From contig JBKJNB010000160.1 in NCBI GenBank assembly GCA_046595995.1, positions 1 through 64,000 on the forward strand: a stretch of 64,000 nt of DNA, read 5' to 3'. Position numbers and translations under genes: made by a program. Below, piece by piece: positions 44,082 through 53,843 of this stretch. Positions within the stretch are counted from its first letter, which is position 1, and the number at the start of each line of letters is the position of its first letter. The notes beneath the pieces were generated by a model. That model saw nothing but the letters and a program-made list of their open reading frames with translations. It had not been told where the DNA came from and made no database searches. This stretch comes from JAWXBR01 sp046595995 (GTDB taxonomy: Bacteria > Bacteroidota > Ignavibacteria > Kapaibacteriales > Kapaibacteriaceae).

Positions 44082-46613
44082 ATGAAGAATCTCGTCATAG
44101 TAGAGTCCCCCTCAAAAGCCAAGACCATCCAGAAGTTTCTTGGTGGTGATTTTATCGTGACGTCATGTATGGGCCACATCCGAGATCTGCCGGGCAATGA
44201 CAAGGCGATTGACGTCGAGCATGATTTCGCGCCTGTTTACGAAGTATCCGAAGACAAGAAAAAGCTTGTCAACGAGCTAAAGAAAATGGCGAAGGAAGCG
44301 GATATCGTATGGCTCGCGTCCGACGAAGACCGCGAGGGCGAGGCCATCGCCTGGCACCTCTATGAAGCACTTGCGCTGACGAAGGACAAAACGAGACGCA
44401 TTGCCTTTCACGAAATCACGAAGTCGGCCATTCTCAAGGCCGTGCAACAGCCACGCGATATCGATCTGAACCTTGTCGATGCTCAGCAGGCACGACGCGT
44501 GCTCGATCGGTTAGTGGGTTACGGACTCTCACCTGTACTCTGGCGCAAGGTCCAAAAGAATCTCTCTGCTGGTCGTGTACAGTCCGTAGCGGTTCGACTC
44601 GTTGTCGAACGTGAGCGCGAAATACAAGAATTCTCGGCAACGAGCCAGTTCCGCGTTAAAGCGTTGTTCGATGTCGACGGACGTACACTCACGGCTGAAC
44701 TCCCCCGACGCTTCGACACAGAAGACGAGGCTCGCTCGTTTCTCGAGTCGTGCATCGGTGCATCGTTTCATATAGCGAATCTCGAAACAAAGCCTGCTAA
44801 GAAGTCCCCCGCAGCCCCTTTCACGACGTCTACCCTACAGCAGGAAGCAAGTCGCAAGCTTGGTTATTCGCTGTCACGCACGATGAAGCTGGCGCAAGAC
44901 CTTTACGAGCAAGGACACATTTCGTACATGCGTACGGATTCTGTGAACCTCTCTGAGCTTGCGATTGAAGGGGCTAAGGCTGAGGTGCTGTCGGCGTACG
45001 GAGCAGAGTACAGCAACCCTAAGAACTACACGACGAAAGTTGCGAGCGCGCAGGAAGCTCACGAAGCAATACGTCCGACAGAGTTTGGTACTCGCGGTGC
45101 AGGCGAGAGCGACAACCATAAGAAGCTTTACGATCTGATCTGGAAACGCACTGTCGCTTCGCAAATGGCCGACGCCAAACTGGAACGAACGATTGCAACG
45201 ATTTCGGTATCGACTGTGCCCGATACACTTGTTGCAACAGGCGAAGTCCTCATCTTCGACGGGTTCTTGAAAGTGTACCTAGAGTCGAGTGACGAAGAGC
45301 AGCAGGACGACGACGATACCTCGAAGATGCTGCCGCCACTATCGATTAATCAGACATTGCCTTTACAGACAATGCACGCCAACGAGCGTTTTTCACGACC
45401 GCCCGCACGTTATACAGAAGCCAGCCTCGTGCGCAAGCTCGAAGAGCTTGGTATCGGACGTCCTTCGACCTATGCCCCAACGATTTCGACAATTCAGGCG
45501 CGCAAGTACGTTGTGAAAGAAGACCGAGACGGCAAGCAACGTGAAATACGGTTACTGCGTCTCGAGCATTCCGCGATCACGCGCACAGTAGAGGTCGAGA
45601 ATACTGGCGCCGAACGATCGAAGCTTTTCCCTACGGATGTTGGAAGCGTTGTTACCGACTTCCTGAAGCAACACTTCGAAGGCATTATGGACTACGGCTT
45701 TACAGCAAGTGTCGAGAAGCAGTTCGATGAGATTGCACAAGGCCAATTGAAGTGGACCGAGATGATCCGCGCGTTCTACGTCCCGTTCGATGCAGAAGTA
45801 AAGAAGACAACAGAAACCGCTGAACGTCAGAGCGGCGAACGCAAGATTGGTGTCGATCCCAAATCTGGTAAAAATGTTTACGTACGCTTAGCTCGATATG
45901 GCCCTATCGTTCAGATCGGCGAAGCAGACGATGAAGAAAAGATTCAAAAGGGTCTAGCTGGCACGATGTCGATTGCAACCGTTACTCTCGACGAAGTAAT
46001 GGAGCTCTTCAAATTCCCACGCAACATCGGGATGTTTGAAGACGCTAAAATGGATGTAAAGCTCGGACGATTCGGTCCGTACATCGAACACAACAAGGCG
46101 TTCTATTCTATCCCCAAAGACGACGACCCCTACACCATCGAAGCGGAACGCGGTGTTGAGGTAATCCTTGCTCGGCGTCAGAACATACTCGACCGGACGA
46201 TTAAGACGTTCGACGAAGACCCAAATGTCAAGATCATCAAAGGCCGATGGGGTCCGTTCATCTCAGTCGGCAAGCAGAACGTCCGCATTCCCAAAGGCAC
46301 AGACGCCACGACACTTACCCTTGAGGAGTGCCTTCAGCTAGCTGCACAACAGGCGCCTGTAAAGCCGTCCCGCAAGAAAACCGCAGAAGACGGCACACCA
46401 GTTGCAAAGAAAACGGCAGCGAAGAAGCCTGCGAAGAAAGCAGCGGCTAAAAAGAAGCCTGCTGCTAAGAAGACCACTGCCAAGAAGTCAACAGCAAAGA
46501 AGACAACAGCGACAAAAACCGCCTCGACAAAAACTGCAGCGAAAAAATCCACAACGGCGAAGGCGACAACCGACATGGCACCCCCTGTTGAACAATCTGA
46601 CGGAGCATCATGA
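44082..46613 (+). CDS. topA: DNA topoisomerase I with lysine/alanine-rich tail
   Basis: 843 residues from ATG 44082, the invariant start MKNLVIVESPSKAKTI (a longer frame from 44052 is not conserved). Toprim motifs: ESPSKA and LASDEDREGEAIAWHL; active-site Tyr282 in ISYMRTDSVNL. The C-terminus has two cysteine-free topoisomerase repeats (VYVRLARYGPIVQIG, VKLGRFGPYIEHN), and then, from about residue 760, a tail of KK/AK/TAKK repeats like histone H1. The tail probably adds nonspecific DNA binding. Stop overlaps the start of the next gene. Confidence 0.96.
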   Translation: MKNLVIVESPSKAKTIQKFLGGDFIVTSCMGHIRDLPGNDKAIDVEHDFAPVYEVSEDKKKLVNELKKMAKEADIVWLASDEDREGEAIAWHLYEALALTKDKTRRIAFHEITKSAILKAVQQPRDIDLNLVDAQQARRVLDRLVGYGLSPVLWRKVQKNLSAGRVQSVAVRLVVEREREIQEFSATSQFRVKALFDVDGRTLTAELPRRFDTEDEARSFLESCIGASFHIANLETKPAKKSPAAPFTTSTLQQEASRKLGYSLSRTMKLAQDLYEQGHISYMRTDSVNLSELAIEGAKAEVLSAYGAEYSNPKNYTTKVASAQEAHEAIRPTEFGTRGAGESDNHKKLYDLIWKRTVASQMADAKLERTIATISVSTVPDTLVATGEVLIFDGFLKVYLESSDEEQQDDDDTSKMLPPLSINQTLPLQTMHANERFSRPPARYTEASLVRKLEELGIGRPSTYAPTISTIQARKYVVKEDRDGKQREIRLLRLEHSAITRTVEVENTGAERSKLFPTDVGSVVTDFLKQHFEGIMDYGFTASVEKQFDEIAQGQLKWTEMIRAFYVPFDAEVKKTTETAERQSGERKIGVDPKSGKNVYVRLARYGPIVQIGEADDEEKIQKGLAGTMSIATVTLDEVMELFKFPRNIGMFEDAKMDVKLGRFGPYIEHNKAFYSIPKDDDPYTIEAERGVEVILARRQNILDRTIKTFDEDPNVKIIKGRWGPFISVGKQNVRIPKGTDATTLTLEECLQLAAQQAPVKPSRKKTAEDGTPVAKKTAAKKPAKKAAAKKKPAAKKTTAKKSTAKKTTATKTASTKTAAKKSTTAKATTDMAPPVEQSDGAS

Positions 46614-48667
46614 CGCGACGAACGGCACTTGTGCTTTCGTTCGTGTTCGGATGTATCTCCGCGGCTGCAACTGTGCCAATCGAAGGCGATACCGTCGTCT
46701 GCTCGGGGGCTTGGCCTATCTCGCTTCGAGCACCTACCGGCATACCTTCGTACCTATGGAGTACGGGGGAAACCACAAGTACAATCTACATTACAGGTCC
46801 AGGTACGTATACCGTAACGGTAATGCGTACGAACGGACCCGACACGGGTCGAATCACCGTACGGGAAGTTCAACCACCGAAACCGCTCATCTCTAACGGC
46901 AGAATCGAATACATCTGTCGTGGCGAGACAGTCTCACTTCAGGCTCCCCCTAACTTTCGAGCGTGGTTTTGGAGTACGGGCGAGCGGACGCAATCCATTG
47001 TCATCGGTACGGCGGGATTCTATCGACTCACCGTTACGGACAGTAACGGTTGTGTTGGGTCTTCCGATAGTCTCGAAGTAGTTTTAATCGACCGTCCACA
47101 GCCTTCGATCTACGGCAAAAACACACTCTGCAACGGTACTCGCGAAAACTATAAAACAGAGAATGTCGCCGGAGCGGTATACACATGGAATGTTGTAGGT
47201 GGAATTCTCGAAGCTGGCCAAGGACAGCCAACCGCGAGGATCCTGTGGCCCGGCGGAAATGGCACAGTTGAGCTACGTGTTTCTGTGATGCGTCCGGATG
47301 GTGGTTTTTGCGATACCCTCGTTCGTTATCAGGTGAGCGTAAGCTCAACACTCACGCCAAGGTTGATATTTGATCGGCGCATGTTCTGCCTTGGTGATAG
47401 CACGATCTTTGATGCAGGTTCGGGAATGTTGCGGTACCGCTGGAGTACCGGCGACACCACGCAGATAATTGTCATAAAGACGCCTGGCCAATATTGGGTA
47501 GACGTGCAGGATGCTACATGCAACGGAATTTCGGATAGCGTTACCGTAATCGTGTATCCACCCCCTGATGTACGCATTGCGGGTGACACGTCAATCTGTG
47601 ATGGTGCGCAAAAAGTGCTAACGGCGTTTGCACTTGGCAACGACGTAATCTCATGGCAGTGGAGCACGGGGCACGCACAACGTTCGATTTTTGTGAACGC
47701 ACCTGGAGTGTACTCCGTTGTTGGTAGAACGGTGAATGGCTGTGTTGACAGCGCGACGATAACTGTTCAGCCTGCTGCCCAAGCATCTGTTCTTGCGCCC
47801 GATTCGTTAGACTTGGACTCGCTGGAATTAGGATCTGCACGTTTCCGGCCCATCCTGTTGCAGAACAGAACGACGAAGCCTATAACCGTGCTTAGCGCAC
47901 GTTTGGCGTCTCTACGTTCGAACCCAAGGCTCAACGTTCCCACTCTGCCGAATGTCATTCCCGGTCAAAGCGACTTGGCATTCGTGCTGTATTGGCTTGG
48001 TGATGTCGAAGGGCCAATGAGAGACACGTTATTGCTTGAACTCGACGGACCCGAATGTCCGTCGACGGTGCGTATTCCAATTCGAGGGTACGTCTATTAC
48101 CGTCCGCGTATTCCAATCTCCATAAGCATCGGCGACACCGTTGTTCCTGTCGGCACAGTACTCGACATGCCCATTCGCATCCAGGCCACCGCACCTCGCG
48201 AGGAGTTTGTTGACCTTGAATTTTCAGTGCGTTGGAACGACCGCGTTTTCCACGTCACAGGTCTCGACGCTGCGAGCGTCATATCCGATCAGATGTCCGG
48301 CGCAGACCGCACGGTCCGTTTCCGATTACCTGCAGTACGTTTCCCCATAGATACAGCACTCCTGTTGCGCGGTACCGTGTTGCTCGGCTCGCCGCTACAG
48401 ACCGATCTCGTACCAGACTCGGTAACGATTACTGCTAGCAAGACGATATACATTGTTACAACCGAGCCAGGTCATATAGCAATGACTGGCTGTTACATAG
48501 CCTCACGGTTGGTTTCGTTCAGCGGGCCTCAGCCCCTTACCGTGATTACGAACATGTTAGGCGAGACGCTTACGTGTGACGTCGATGCGTTGCCGAGTGG
48601 TGCATACCTTATCACGACCGTGACCGGCACAACCGTACACACCCAACGCATTCTTGTAGTACGTTAA
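46610..48667 (+). CDS. Secreted multidomain Ig/PKD-like protein with sorting-type tail
   Basis: 685 residues: signal peptide (LVLSFVFGCISAAA), then four or five Ig-like modules with the recurring W-S-T-G-[E/D] signature (SYLWSTGETTSTIYI, AWFWSTGERTQSIVI, RYRWSTGDTTQIIVI, WQWSTGHAQRSIFV), each ending in a GxYxVxV strand. This is the pattern of Bacteroidota adhesins of the gliding-motility type. The end ALPSGAYLITTVTGTTVHTQRILVVR resembles a type IX sorting domain. Surface location likely; ligand unknown. ATGA overlap with topA is odd for such a product. Confidence 0.75.
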   Translation: MTRRTALVLSFVFGCISAAATVPIEGDTVVCSGAWPISLRAPTGIPSYLWSTGETTSTIYITGPGTYTVTVMRTNGPDTGRITVREVQPPKPLISNGRIEYICRGETVSLQAPPNFRAWFWSTGERTQSIVIGTAGFYRLTVTDSNGCVGSSDSLEVVLIDRPQPSIYGKNTLCNGTRENYKTENVAGAVYTWNVVGGILEAGQGQPTARILWPGGNGTVELRVSVMRPDGGFCDTLVRYQVSVSSTLTPRLIFDRRMFCLGDSTIFDAGSGMLRYRWSTGDTTQIIVIKTPGQYWVDVQDATCNGISDSVTVIVYPPPDVRIAGDTSICDGAQKVLTAFALGNDVISWQWSTGHAQRSIFVNAPGVYSVVGRTVNGCVDSATITVQPAAQASVLAPDSLDLDSLELGSARFRPILLQNRTTKPITVLSARLASLRSNPRLNVPTLPNVIPGQSDLAFVLYWLGDVEGPMRDTLLLELDGPECPSTVRIPIRGYVYYRPRIPISISIGDTVVPVGTVLDMPIRIQATAPREEFVDLEFSVRWNDRVFHVTGLDAASVISDQMSGADRTVRFRLPAVRFPIDTALLLRGTVLLGSPLQTDLVPDSVTITASKTIYIVTTEPGHIAMTGCYIASRLVSFSGPQPLTVITNMLGETLTCDVDALPSGAYLITTVTGTTVHTQRILVVR

Positions 48668-48722
48668 AACTTCGCGGGGTGCGCTTAGCTTCGTTTTGTG
48701 TGTGAAGCTTCTTCATGCAGGT

Positions 48723-50879
48723 CTATTTCACGAACAACATTTCACGGTAGTTTGGCAGTGGCCAGTGCTCGTATGCTACGACACGTTCCAGTTTGTCGGC
48801 TGCATTTCTGACGTCCATCATGGCAGGCAAAACATTATCGCGCATGTGACGCACCTTGCTGTGCAGATCATCACCACCGAGATCCATGTTTGCTACACGT
48901 AGTGCTTCGATAGCATCCGATAGAGCGTCTACACCTTCACGTACGCGCTCTAGAGTACGCGATAGTCCTGTAGAATTCTGCACTCCCGTAGTATTCAATT
49001 CACGCAGATACTTTAAAGAACTTGGCAAAATCTGCGTTTGCGCCATCCATTCCGTGGTTTCGCCTTCGATGTTTACGGTTTTGAAGTACATGTCGAGCAT
49101 GACTTCCTGACGTGCCTCGAGCTCGCGTTTTGCAAGCACGTTAGCAGATGAGAACAAGGCCACATTCTTATCGTCCGTAAGGTGTTCGATTGCATCGACA
49201 GCTGTCTTAAAATTCAACAGTCCCCTCTTCTCCGCTTCGCGCTGCCACTTCACATTGTAACCATCGCCATTAAAGACAATACGCTGATGTTTGTCGTAGA
49301 CGCTTTTTAGCACTTCTTTTAGAGCCGTTTCCATCGGCTGCTTTTTCTTTAGCCGCTGCTCGATCATTATTGACATGTCGGCAATAGACTCTGCAACGAT
49401 GGTGTTGAGTACCGTAATGGGAAAGGACACGGATTGCGATGATCCCACCGCACGGAATTCGAACTTATTACCGGTGAAAGCAAAGGGCGACGTACGGTTT
49501 CGATCGCCTGTGTGTCGTGGCAGCGGTGGTAACACTGGCGAGCCCAGACCCATTAGGCCAGACTTCTTTTGGGCGCTTCCCTTACCACTAACGAGACGTT
49601 CATAGATGCCTGTAAGCTCGTCGCCAAGAAAGATCGACAGAATTGCGGGTGGTGCTTCGTTTGCACCAAGACGATGATCGTTCTGTGCAGACGACACTGC
49701 GATACGCAGCAAGTCTTGATGTTTGTCTACTGCACGAATGACAGCTGCGCAGAAGAACAGAAACTGCATGTTCTCTTGCGGTGTGTCGCCGGGCTCAAGG
49801 AGGTTCATTCCCGTATCGGTAGCCATTGCCCAGTTCACATGTTTGCCAGATCCGTTAATACCAGCAAATGGCTTCTCGTGCACAAGGCACACAAGACCGT
49901 ACTTGCGAGCAGTGTTCTTTAGGATTTGCATCACGAGCTGCTGATGGTCGGCTGCGATGTTTGAGTGTTCGAATACCGGAGCCACCTCGTATTGACCGGG
50001 CGCTACCTCGTTGTGTCTGGTCTTAATCGGTATTCCAAGCGCGTACAGTTGATGCTCTGCATCGGTCATGTATGTAAGAATGCGCTCAGGGATAGAGCCG
50101 AAGTAATGGTCCTCTAGTTCCTGTCCGCGCGGCGGCTTCGTACCGAACAACGTGCGGCCTGTCATCACGAGGTCCGGACGGCGATAGAAAAACCCTTCAT
50201 CGATAAGGAAGTACTCTTGCTCTGCCCCCACGGTTGAGCTCACTTTCGAGACATCAGTCGTATCAAGCAGCGCAAGGGCTCGTCGAGCCGCAATGTTCAG
50301 CGTCTCCATCGAACGCAACAGCGGTGTCTTATGATCGAGCGCTTCGCCAGTCCACGACGCAAACGCCGTTGGGATGCACAGCGTGGCGCCGTTCGTATGG
50401 CGCATAATGAAGGCAGCCGACGTTGGGTCCCAAGCCGTGTAGCCCCTTGCCTCAAACGTCGCACGCAATCCGCCACTTGGGAACGATGACGCATCGGGCT
50501 CGCCCTGAATAAGTTCCTTGCCGGAGAATTGAGATATTGCCGAACCATCGCTTGTTGGTGTTACGAAGCTCTCATGTTTTTCAGCTGTTAATCCGGTAAG
50601 GGGCTGAAACCAGTGTGTGTAGTGCGTCGCGCCCTTCTCCATCGCCCATGTTTTCATTGCAAGTGCTACAGTATCTGCTATCGATGAATCGATTGCTACG
50701 CCTCGCTCCATCGTCGCATTCAACGAACGCCAGACGGGCTTACTCAGACGTTGGCGCAGCTCCTCCATCGTAAGCACATCACTTGCGAACACTTCCGACA
50801 CCACGTCGGATGGAGTCGGCGTTTGAACACCATCGAAGCGCCAGTTGCGCGTTGCGGCAGAGATGTCGTAGTTAATCAT
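48723..50879 (-). CDS. glnN: Glutamine synthetase type III
   Basis: 718 residues, the size of GSIII rather than the ~450 of GSI. Landmarks: VGAEQEYFLIDEGF, KPPRGQELEDHYFGSIPERI, HNEVAPGQYEVAPVFEHSN, the ATP-site block ARKYGLVCLVHEKPFAGINGSGKH, and APPAILSIFLGDELT. It makes glutamine from glutamate and ammonia in a dodecamer. It is 26 nt downstream of an Lrp/AsnC regulator on the same strand, suggesting control by amino-acid status. Confidence 0.95.
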   Translation of the reverse strand: MINYDISAATRNWRFDGVQTPTPSDVVSEVFASDVLTMEELRQRLSKPVWRSLNATMERGVAIDSSIADTVALAMKTWAMEKGATHYTHWFQPLTGLTAEKHESFVTPTSDGSAISQFSGKELIQGEPDASSFPSGGLRATFEARGYTAWDPTSAAFIMRHTNGATLCIPTAFASWTGEALDHKTPLLRSMETLNIAARRALALLDTTDVSKVSSTVGAEQEYFLIDEGFFYRRPDLVMTGRTLFGTKPPRGQELEDHYFGSIPERILTYMTDAEHQLYALGIPIKTRHNEVAPGQYEVAPVFEHSNIAADHQQLVMQILKNTARKYGLVCLVHEKPFAGINGSGKHVNWAMATDTGMNLLEPGDTPQENMQFLFFCAAVIRAVDKHQDLLRIAVSSAQNDHRLGANEAPPAILSIFLGDELTGIYERLVSGKGSAQKKSGLMGLGSPVLPPLPRHTGDRNRTSPFAFTGNKFEFRAVGSSQSVSFPITVLNTIVAESIADMSIMIEQRLKKKQPMETALKEVLKSVYDKHQRIVFNGDGYNVKWQREAEKRGLLNFKTAVDAIEHLTDDKNVALFSSANVLAKRELEARQEVMLDMYFKTVNIEGETTEWMAQTQILPSSLKYLRELNTTGVQNSTGLSRTLERVREGVDALSDAIEALRVANMDLGGDDLHSKVRHMRDNVLPAMMDVRNAADKLERVVAYEHWPLPNYREMLFVK

Positions 50880-50905
50880 GGAGTTGGGTTAGATACAGAG
50901 TCTGA

Positions 50906-51364
50906 TCACGATGCCGTGTTCAGCAGGTTGATAGCAAGTGTTTCTTTGTGCGAGGAAAGCACGACGTTTGTCTGTGTGCGCGACACACCTTTCCATTGCT
51001 GCAAGGCCGAGAGCAACTGCTCTAATGCAGCGGTGTTTTTAACGCGTATTTTTAGCATGTGTGACGATGTGCCGGTGACTGCGTGGCATTCCAGGATCTC
51101 GCGGCGCATACGACACGATCGGCGAAATGAGTCGTAATGAGCGCTGGTGTCAATGTCAACAAAAATGAATGCGGTAACATCCATGCCACATGATTCTGCG
51201 TCCAACACAGCGTGATAGCCGAGGATGATGCCATCTTCTTCCATGCGTTTGACGTGGTCGCTAACAGTCGGAACAGACGAGCCTATTCGTTCGGCGATGT
51301 CACTAAGGCTCAGGCGGGCGTTTTCCTGTAGGAGCACACATATTTGTCGGTCTAAGTCTTTCAT
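50906..51364 (-). CDS. Lrp/AsnC family transcriptional regulator
   Basis: 152 residues: HTH at 1-50 (LDRQICVLLQENARLSLSDIAERIGSSVPTVSDHVKRME) and a RAM effector domain (ECHAVTGTSSHMLKIRVKNTAALEQLL). Such proteins sense amino acids and often autoregulate. A perfect 16-bp palindrome lies 2 bp upstream of the start codon; glnN follows on the same strand. Likely target genes: itself, glnN, and perhaps divergent mtgA. Confidence 0.92.
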   Translation of the reverse strand: MKDLDRQICVLLQENARLSLSDIAERIGSSVPTVSDHVKRMEEDGIILGYHAVLDAESCGMDVTAFIFVDIDTSAHYDSFRRSCRMRREILECHAVTGTSSHMLKIRVKNTAALEQLLSALQQWKGVSRTQTNVVLSSHKETLAINLLNTAS

Positions 51365-51365
51365 T

Positions 51366-51381
51366 CTTTACGATCGTAAAG
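51366..51381. promoter_or_regulatory. Perfect 16-bp palindrome, candidate Lrp/AsnC operator
   Basis: CTTTACGATCGTAAAG sits directly before the regulator ATG and next to the plus-strand TATCTTGG element at 51383. Position and symmetry fit an autoregulatory operator. Confidence 0.55.
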
Positions 51382-51382
51382 T

Positions 51383-51390
51383 TATCTTGG
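51383..51390 (+). promoter_or_regulatory. Possible -7 element (TATCTTGG) of mtgA
   Basis: 40 nt before the mtgA ATG and 1 bp from the palindrome, so a bound repressor would overlap it. Confidence 0.3.
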
Positions 51391-51430
51391 TTCTAACTTA
51401 ACGTTCGTCAACTAGCGGAGCAAGCGTGTG

Positions 51431-52150
51431 ATGAAGAATTTGTTCACATGGATCTGGCGTAGCGCCCTTGCCTTTCTGGTTGGGTCGGTGTTGCTCGTGC
51501 TCATTTACCGCGTCATCCCACCCGCGGTTACGCCGTTGATGGCATGGCGGCTCGTTCAGGCACCATTCACTGGCCACCGCATGACAATTCAGCACCGGTG
51601 GGTGTCATATACCGACGTGTCGCCCTCTGTTTTCAAGGCCGTGATGTCGGGCGAGGATGCAGGCTTCTTGCGGCACGAAGGTGTTGACTGGAAAGCAGTT
51701 GAACGCGCACAAAAAGCAAACGCAGGTCGCGTTAAGCGTGGCAAACCACCACTCGGTGCAAGCACCATAAGTATGCAGACTGCGAAGAACGTATTTCTCG
51801 TGCCATGGCGTAGTCTAGTACGAAAGGCATTCGAGTTCTACTTCACGTACCTCATTGAAGTGTTATGGGGCAAAGAGCGGATACTTGAAGTCTACGTAAA
51901 CATGATTGAGTGGGGCGATGGCATCTACGGCGTGCAAGCAGCATCGCGATACTACTTCAACAAGGATGCTTCACAGCTAACGTCGGACGAAGCTGCGCGT
52001 CTCGCCGCCGTTGTTCCAAATCCACGTCGATTTAACGCGGGTGCGCCATCGAACTACACGAAGAAGCGTCAGTCATTCATCAAAGGTCGCATGGGTGGCA
52101 TGGCCATACCGCGACGTGATGCTGCGCCGAAGAAGAAGTCCACGAAGTAA
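51431..52150 (+). CDS. mtgA: Monofunctional biosynthetic peptidoglycan transglycosylase
   Basis: 239 residues from ATG 51431 (a GTG one codon earlier is possible). One N-terminal membrane anchor (WRSALAFLVGSVLLVLIYRV), then the GT51 domain: catalytic Glu in GEDAGFLRHEGVDW near 75, GASTISMQTAKNVFL, and KERILEVYVNMIEWGDGIYGVQAASRYYF. Polymerises lipid II glycan strands. Basic C-terminal tail. Divergent from the Lrp/AsnC regulator. Confidence 0.94.
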   Translation: MKNLFTWIWRSALAFLVGSVLLVLIYRVIPPAVTPLMAWRLVQAPFTGHRMTIQHRWVSYTDVSPSVFKAVMSGEDAGFLRHEGVDWKAVERAQKANAGRVKRGKPPLGASTISMQTAKNVFLVPWRSLVRKAFEFYFTYLIEVLWGKERILEVYVNMIEWGDGIYGVQAASRYYFNKDASQLTSDEAARLAAVVPNPRRFNAGAPSNYTKKRQSFIKGRMGGMAIPRRDAAPKKKSTK

Positions 52151-52200
52151 CTACGACGCTTGTTTACGAACACCACTTATGTACGAAGCAACTACGACGC
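52142..52200. repeat. 18-bp direct repeat at the mtgA and rluD ends
   Basis: Copies at 52142-52159 and 52183-52200 differ at one base. One contains the mtgA stop, the other the rluD stop (on the opposite strand). Confidence 0.6.
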
Positions 52201-53298
52201 CTCTTCGAATTTGGAGAGCATCAGGGCCCTCCCCGCGCTCATGTCCTCTGGCAGTTCTGAATCAAACTCGAGGCGTTTGCCCGATACTGGGTGGGTGAAG
52301 CCAAGTGTACGTGCGTGCAATGCCTGACGAGGTAGTAATTCGAGCAGGTCTTTAGCGGTCTTCCGGTACAGGTGGTGTATTGCAGCCACGCCTGTTTCGC
52401 GTCCGCCGTAGTCAGGGTCGCCCACAACGGGATGTTTCATCGTTGAAAGATGCACGCGGATCTGATGTGTACGTCCGGTTCGCAGCTTGCATTGAACGAG
52501 TGATGCACACGCGTACCGTTCGAGAACAGTGACTTCGGTTGCAGCGTACTTGCCGCCCCTTGGCAGGACGGCGCGGAGCTTGCGATCGCGCGGACTGCGC
52601 CCCACATCACCTTCGATAAGCATGGTGTTTTCTTTGACAACGCCCCATACTAGTGCTTCGTACAAACGCGAGACTGTTCGTTCGAAAAACTGGTTGGAAA
52701 GATGCAACGAAGCCTCGTAGTTCTTACCGACTACCATCAGTCCGGATGTATCCTTATCGAGTCGATGTACAATGCCTGGGCGTACAGCGTCTGTGCCGAG
52801 CACGAGAGAGTGGTCTATCGGAAATCCTTCTTCGACGTCAATCTCTTCGCGCTCTTCATCTGCGTTTACGAGGTCGATTGCGTCGCGCACACCCATGTGC
52901 CACAACACTGCGTTAACAAGTGTTCCCGTCCGATTGCCCAAACCCGGGTGCACGGTAAGGCCTGCCGGTTTATTCACAACTAGAAGATGCTTGTCTTCAA
53001 AGACCACGTTCAGTGGAATATCCTGAGGGATGAGCTGGATAGGGGGCTGCTTCATCACCACGAGGCGAATGGTATCGCCCGGACGAATTCTGTAGTTCGA
53101 ACGGGAGGTTGTACCGTTAACGGTTACTGTACCGTCGTCAATAGCTTTCTGAACACGCGTGCGCGTGGCGTACATAACAGAGTGGGTAAGAAATGCGTCT
53201 AGACGTTCGGGGCTTTGCCCGGGAGTAATCACGAACTCATGTGTGTGTTCGATCTTGCCCGGTCCCGATGGGTGGTGTTCCGGGTTTGGCGGCTTCAT
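52192..53298 (-). CDS. rluD: Ribosomal large subunit pseudouridine synthase RluD family
   Basis: 368 residues: S4 domain about 28-80 (ERLDAFLTHSVMYATRTRVQKAI), then the RluA-type catalytic domain with HRLDKDTSGLMVV, catalytic Asp181. Between VNAVLWHMG and RPGIVHRLD lies an acidic insertion of about 30 residues (DEEREEIDVEEG). The ATG at 53298 overlaps lspA by 62 bp; a GTG at 53232 just after the lspA stop is an alternative start still leaving the S4 domain. Modifies uridines of 23S rRNA. Confidence 0.9.
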   Translation of the reverse strand: MKPPNPEHHPSGPGKIEHTHEFVITPGQSPERLDAFLTHSVMYATRTRVQKAIDDGTVTVNGTTSRSNYRIRPGDTIRLVVMKQPPIQLIPQDIPLNVVFEDKHLLVVNKPAGLTVHPGLGNRTGTLVNAVLWHMGVRDAIDLVNADEEREEIDVEEGFPIDHSLVLGTDAVRPGIVHRLDKDTSGLMVVGKNYEASLHLSNQFFERTVSRLYEALVWGVVKENTMLIEGDVGRSPRDRKLRAVLPRGGKYAATEVTVLERYACASLVQCKLRTGRTHQIRVHLSTMKHPVVGDPDYGGRETGVAAIHHLYRKTAKDLLELLPRQALHARTLGFTHPVSGKRLEFDSELPEDMSAGRALMLSKFEEAS

Positions 53299-53830
53299 TG
53301 TGCTTTGATGGGAGTTTGTGGCTGACGAACAGCAATGTCACCACGCCGACACTGACGCAGGAATCTGCGACATTGAAGACCGGCCAGTGTGTATAGCGTT
53401 CGCCGAACCATGTGATGTCAGGAATGTCTACTTGTATAAAATCTACAACCTTGCCGAAAAACAGAGGGTCTTCATTAAAGATGACGCCATAGAAGGCCCT
53501 ATCGATAAGATTACCCATCGCACCAGCAAGAATCAAACTCACTGCCAACTGCACAGACCAATGTGTTCCGCGCAGTCGCACGAGATACCAAACTAGGAAA
53601 CCAGCAACGACAAACGTAACGAGAGTTAAGACGATCTTACCAGCTCCGAATTCAATCCCAAACGCCATGCCCGGGTTTTCTACATAGGTAAGCCTAACGG
53701 CTTCGCCAATCATTGGATGGCTCTCGCCGAGAAACATGGTGTTCTTCACCCAGAGCTTCGTCAGCTGATCGAGTACGACAAGTACGATCGACAGCATCAA
53801 GAAGCGATATTGAGGCAGGTTTAGGCTCAA
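53237..53830 (-). CDS. lspA: Lipoprotein signal peptidase
   Basis: 197 residues from TTG 53830 or 186 from ATG 53797. Four membrane helices; catalytic aspartates in AMGNLIDRAFYG and FNVADSCVSVG, plus the early conserved LDQLTKLWV. Cleaves prolipoproteins after lipidation, in keeping with the several lipoproteins here. Between VIFNEDP and the second Asp it has an insertion (LFFGKVVDFIQVDIPDITWFGERYT). The order ileS, DksA-like, lspA, rluD is a known arrangement. Confidence 0.94.
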   Translation of the reverse strand: MSLNLPQYRFLMLSIVLVVLDQLTKLWVKNTMFLGESHPMIGEAVRLTYVENPGMAFGIEFGAGKIVLTLVTFVVAGFLVWYLVRLRGTHWSVQLAVSLILAGAMGNLIDRAFYGVIFNEDPLFFGKVVDFIQVDIPDITWFGERYTHWPVFNVADSCVSVGVVTLLFVSHKLPSKHNEAAKPGTPPIGTGQDRTHT

Positions 53831-53843
53831 GAGTTCAGACGCC

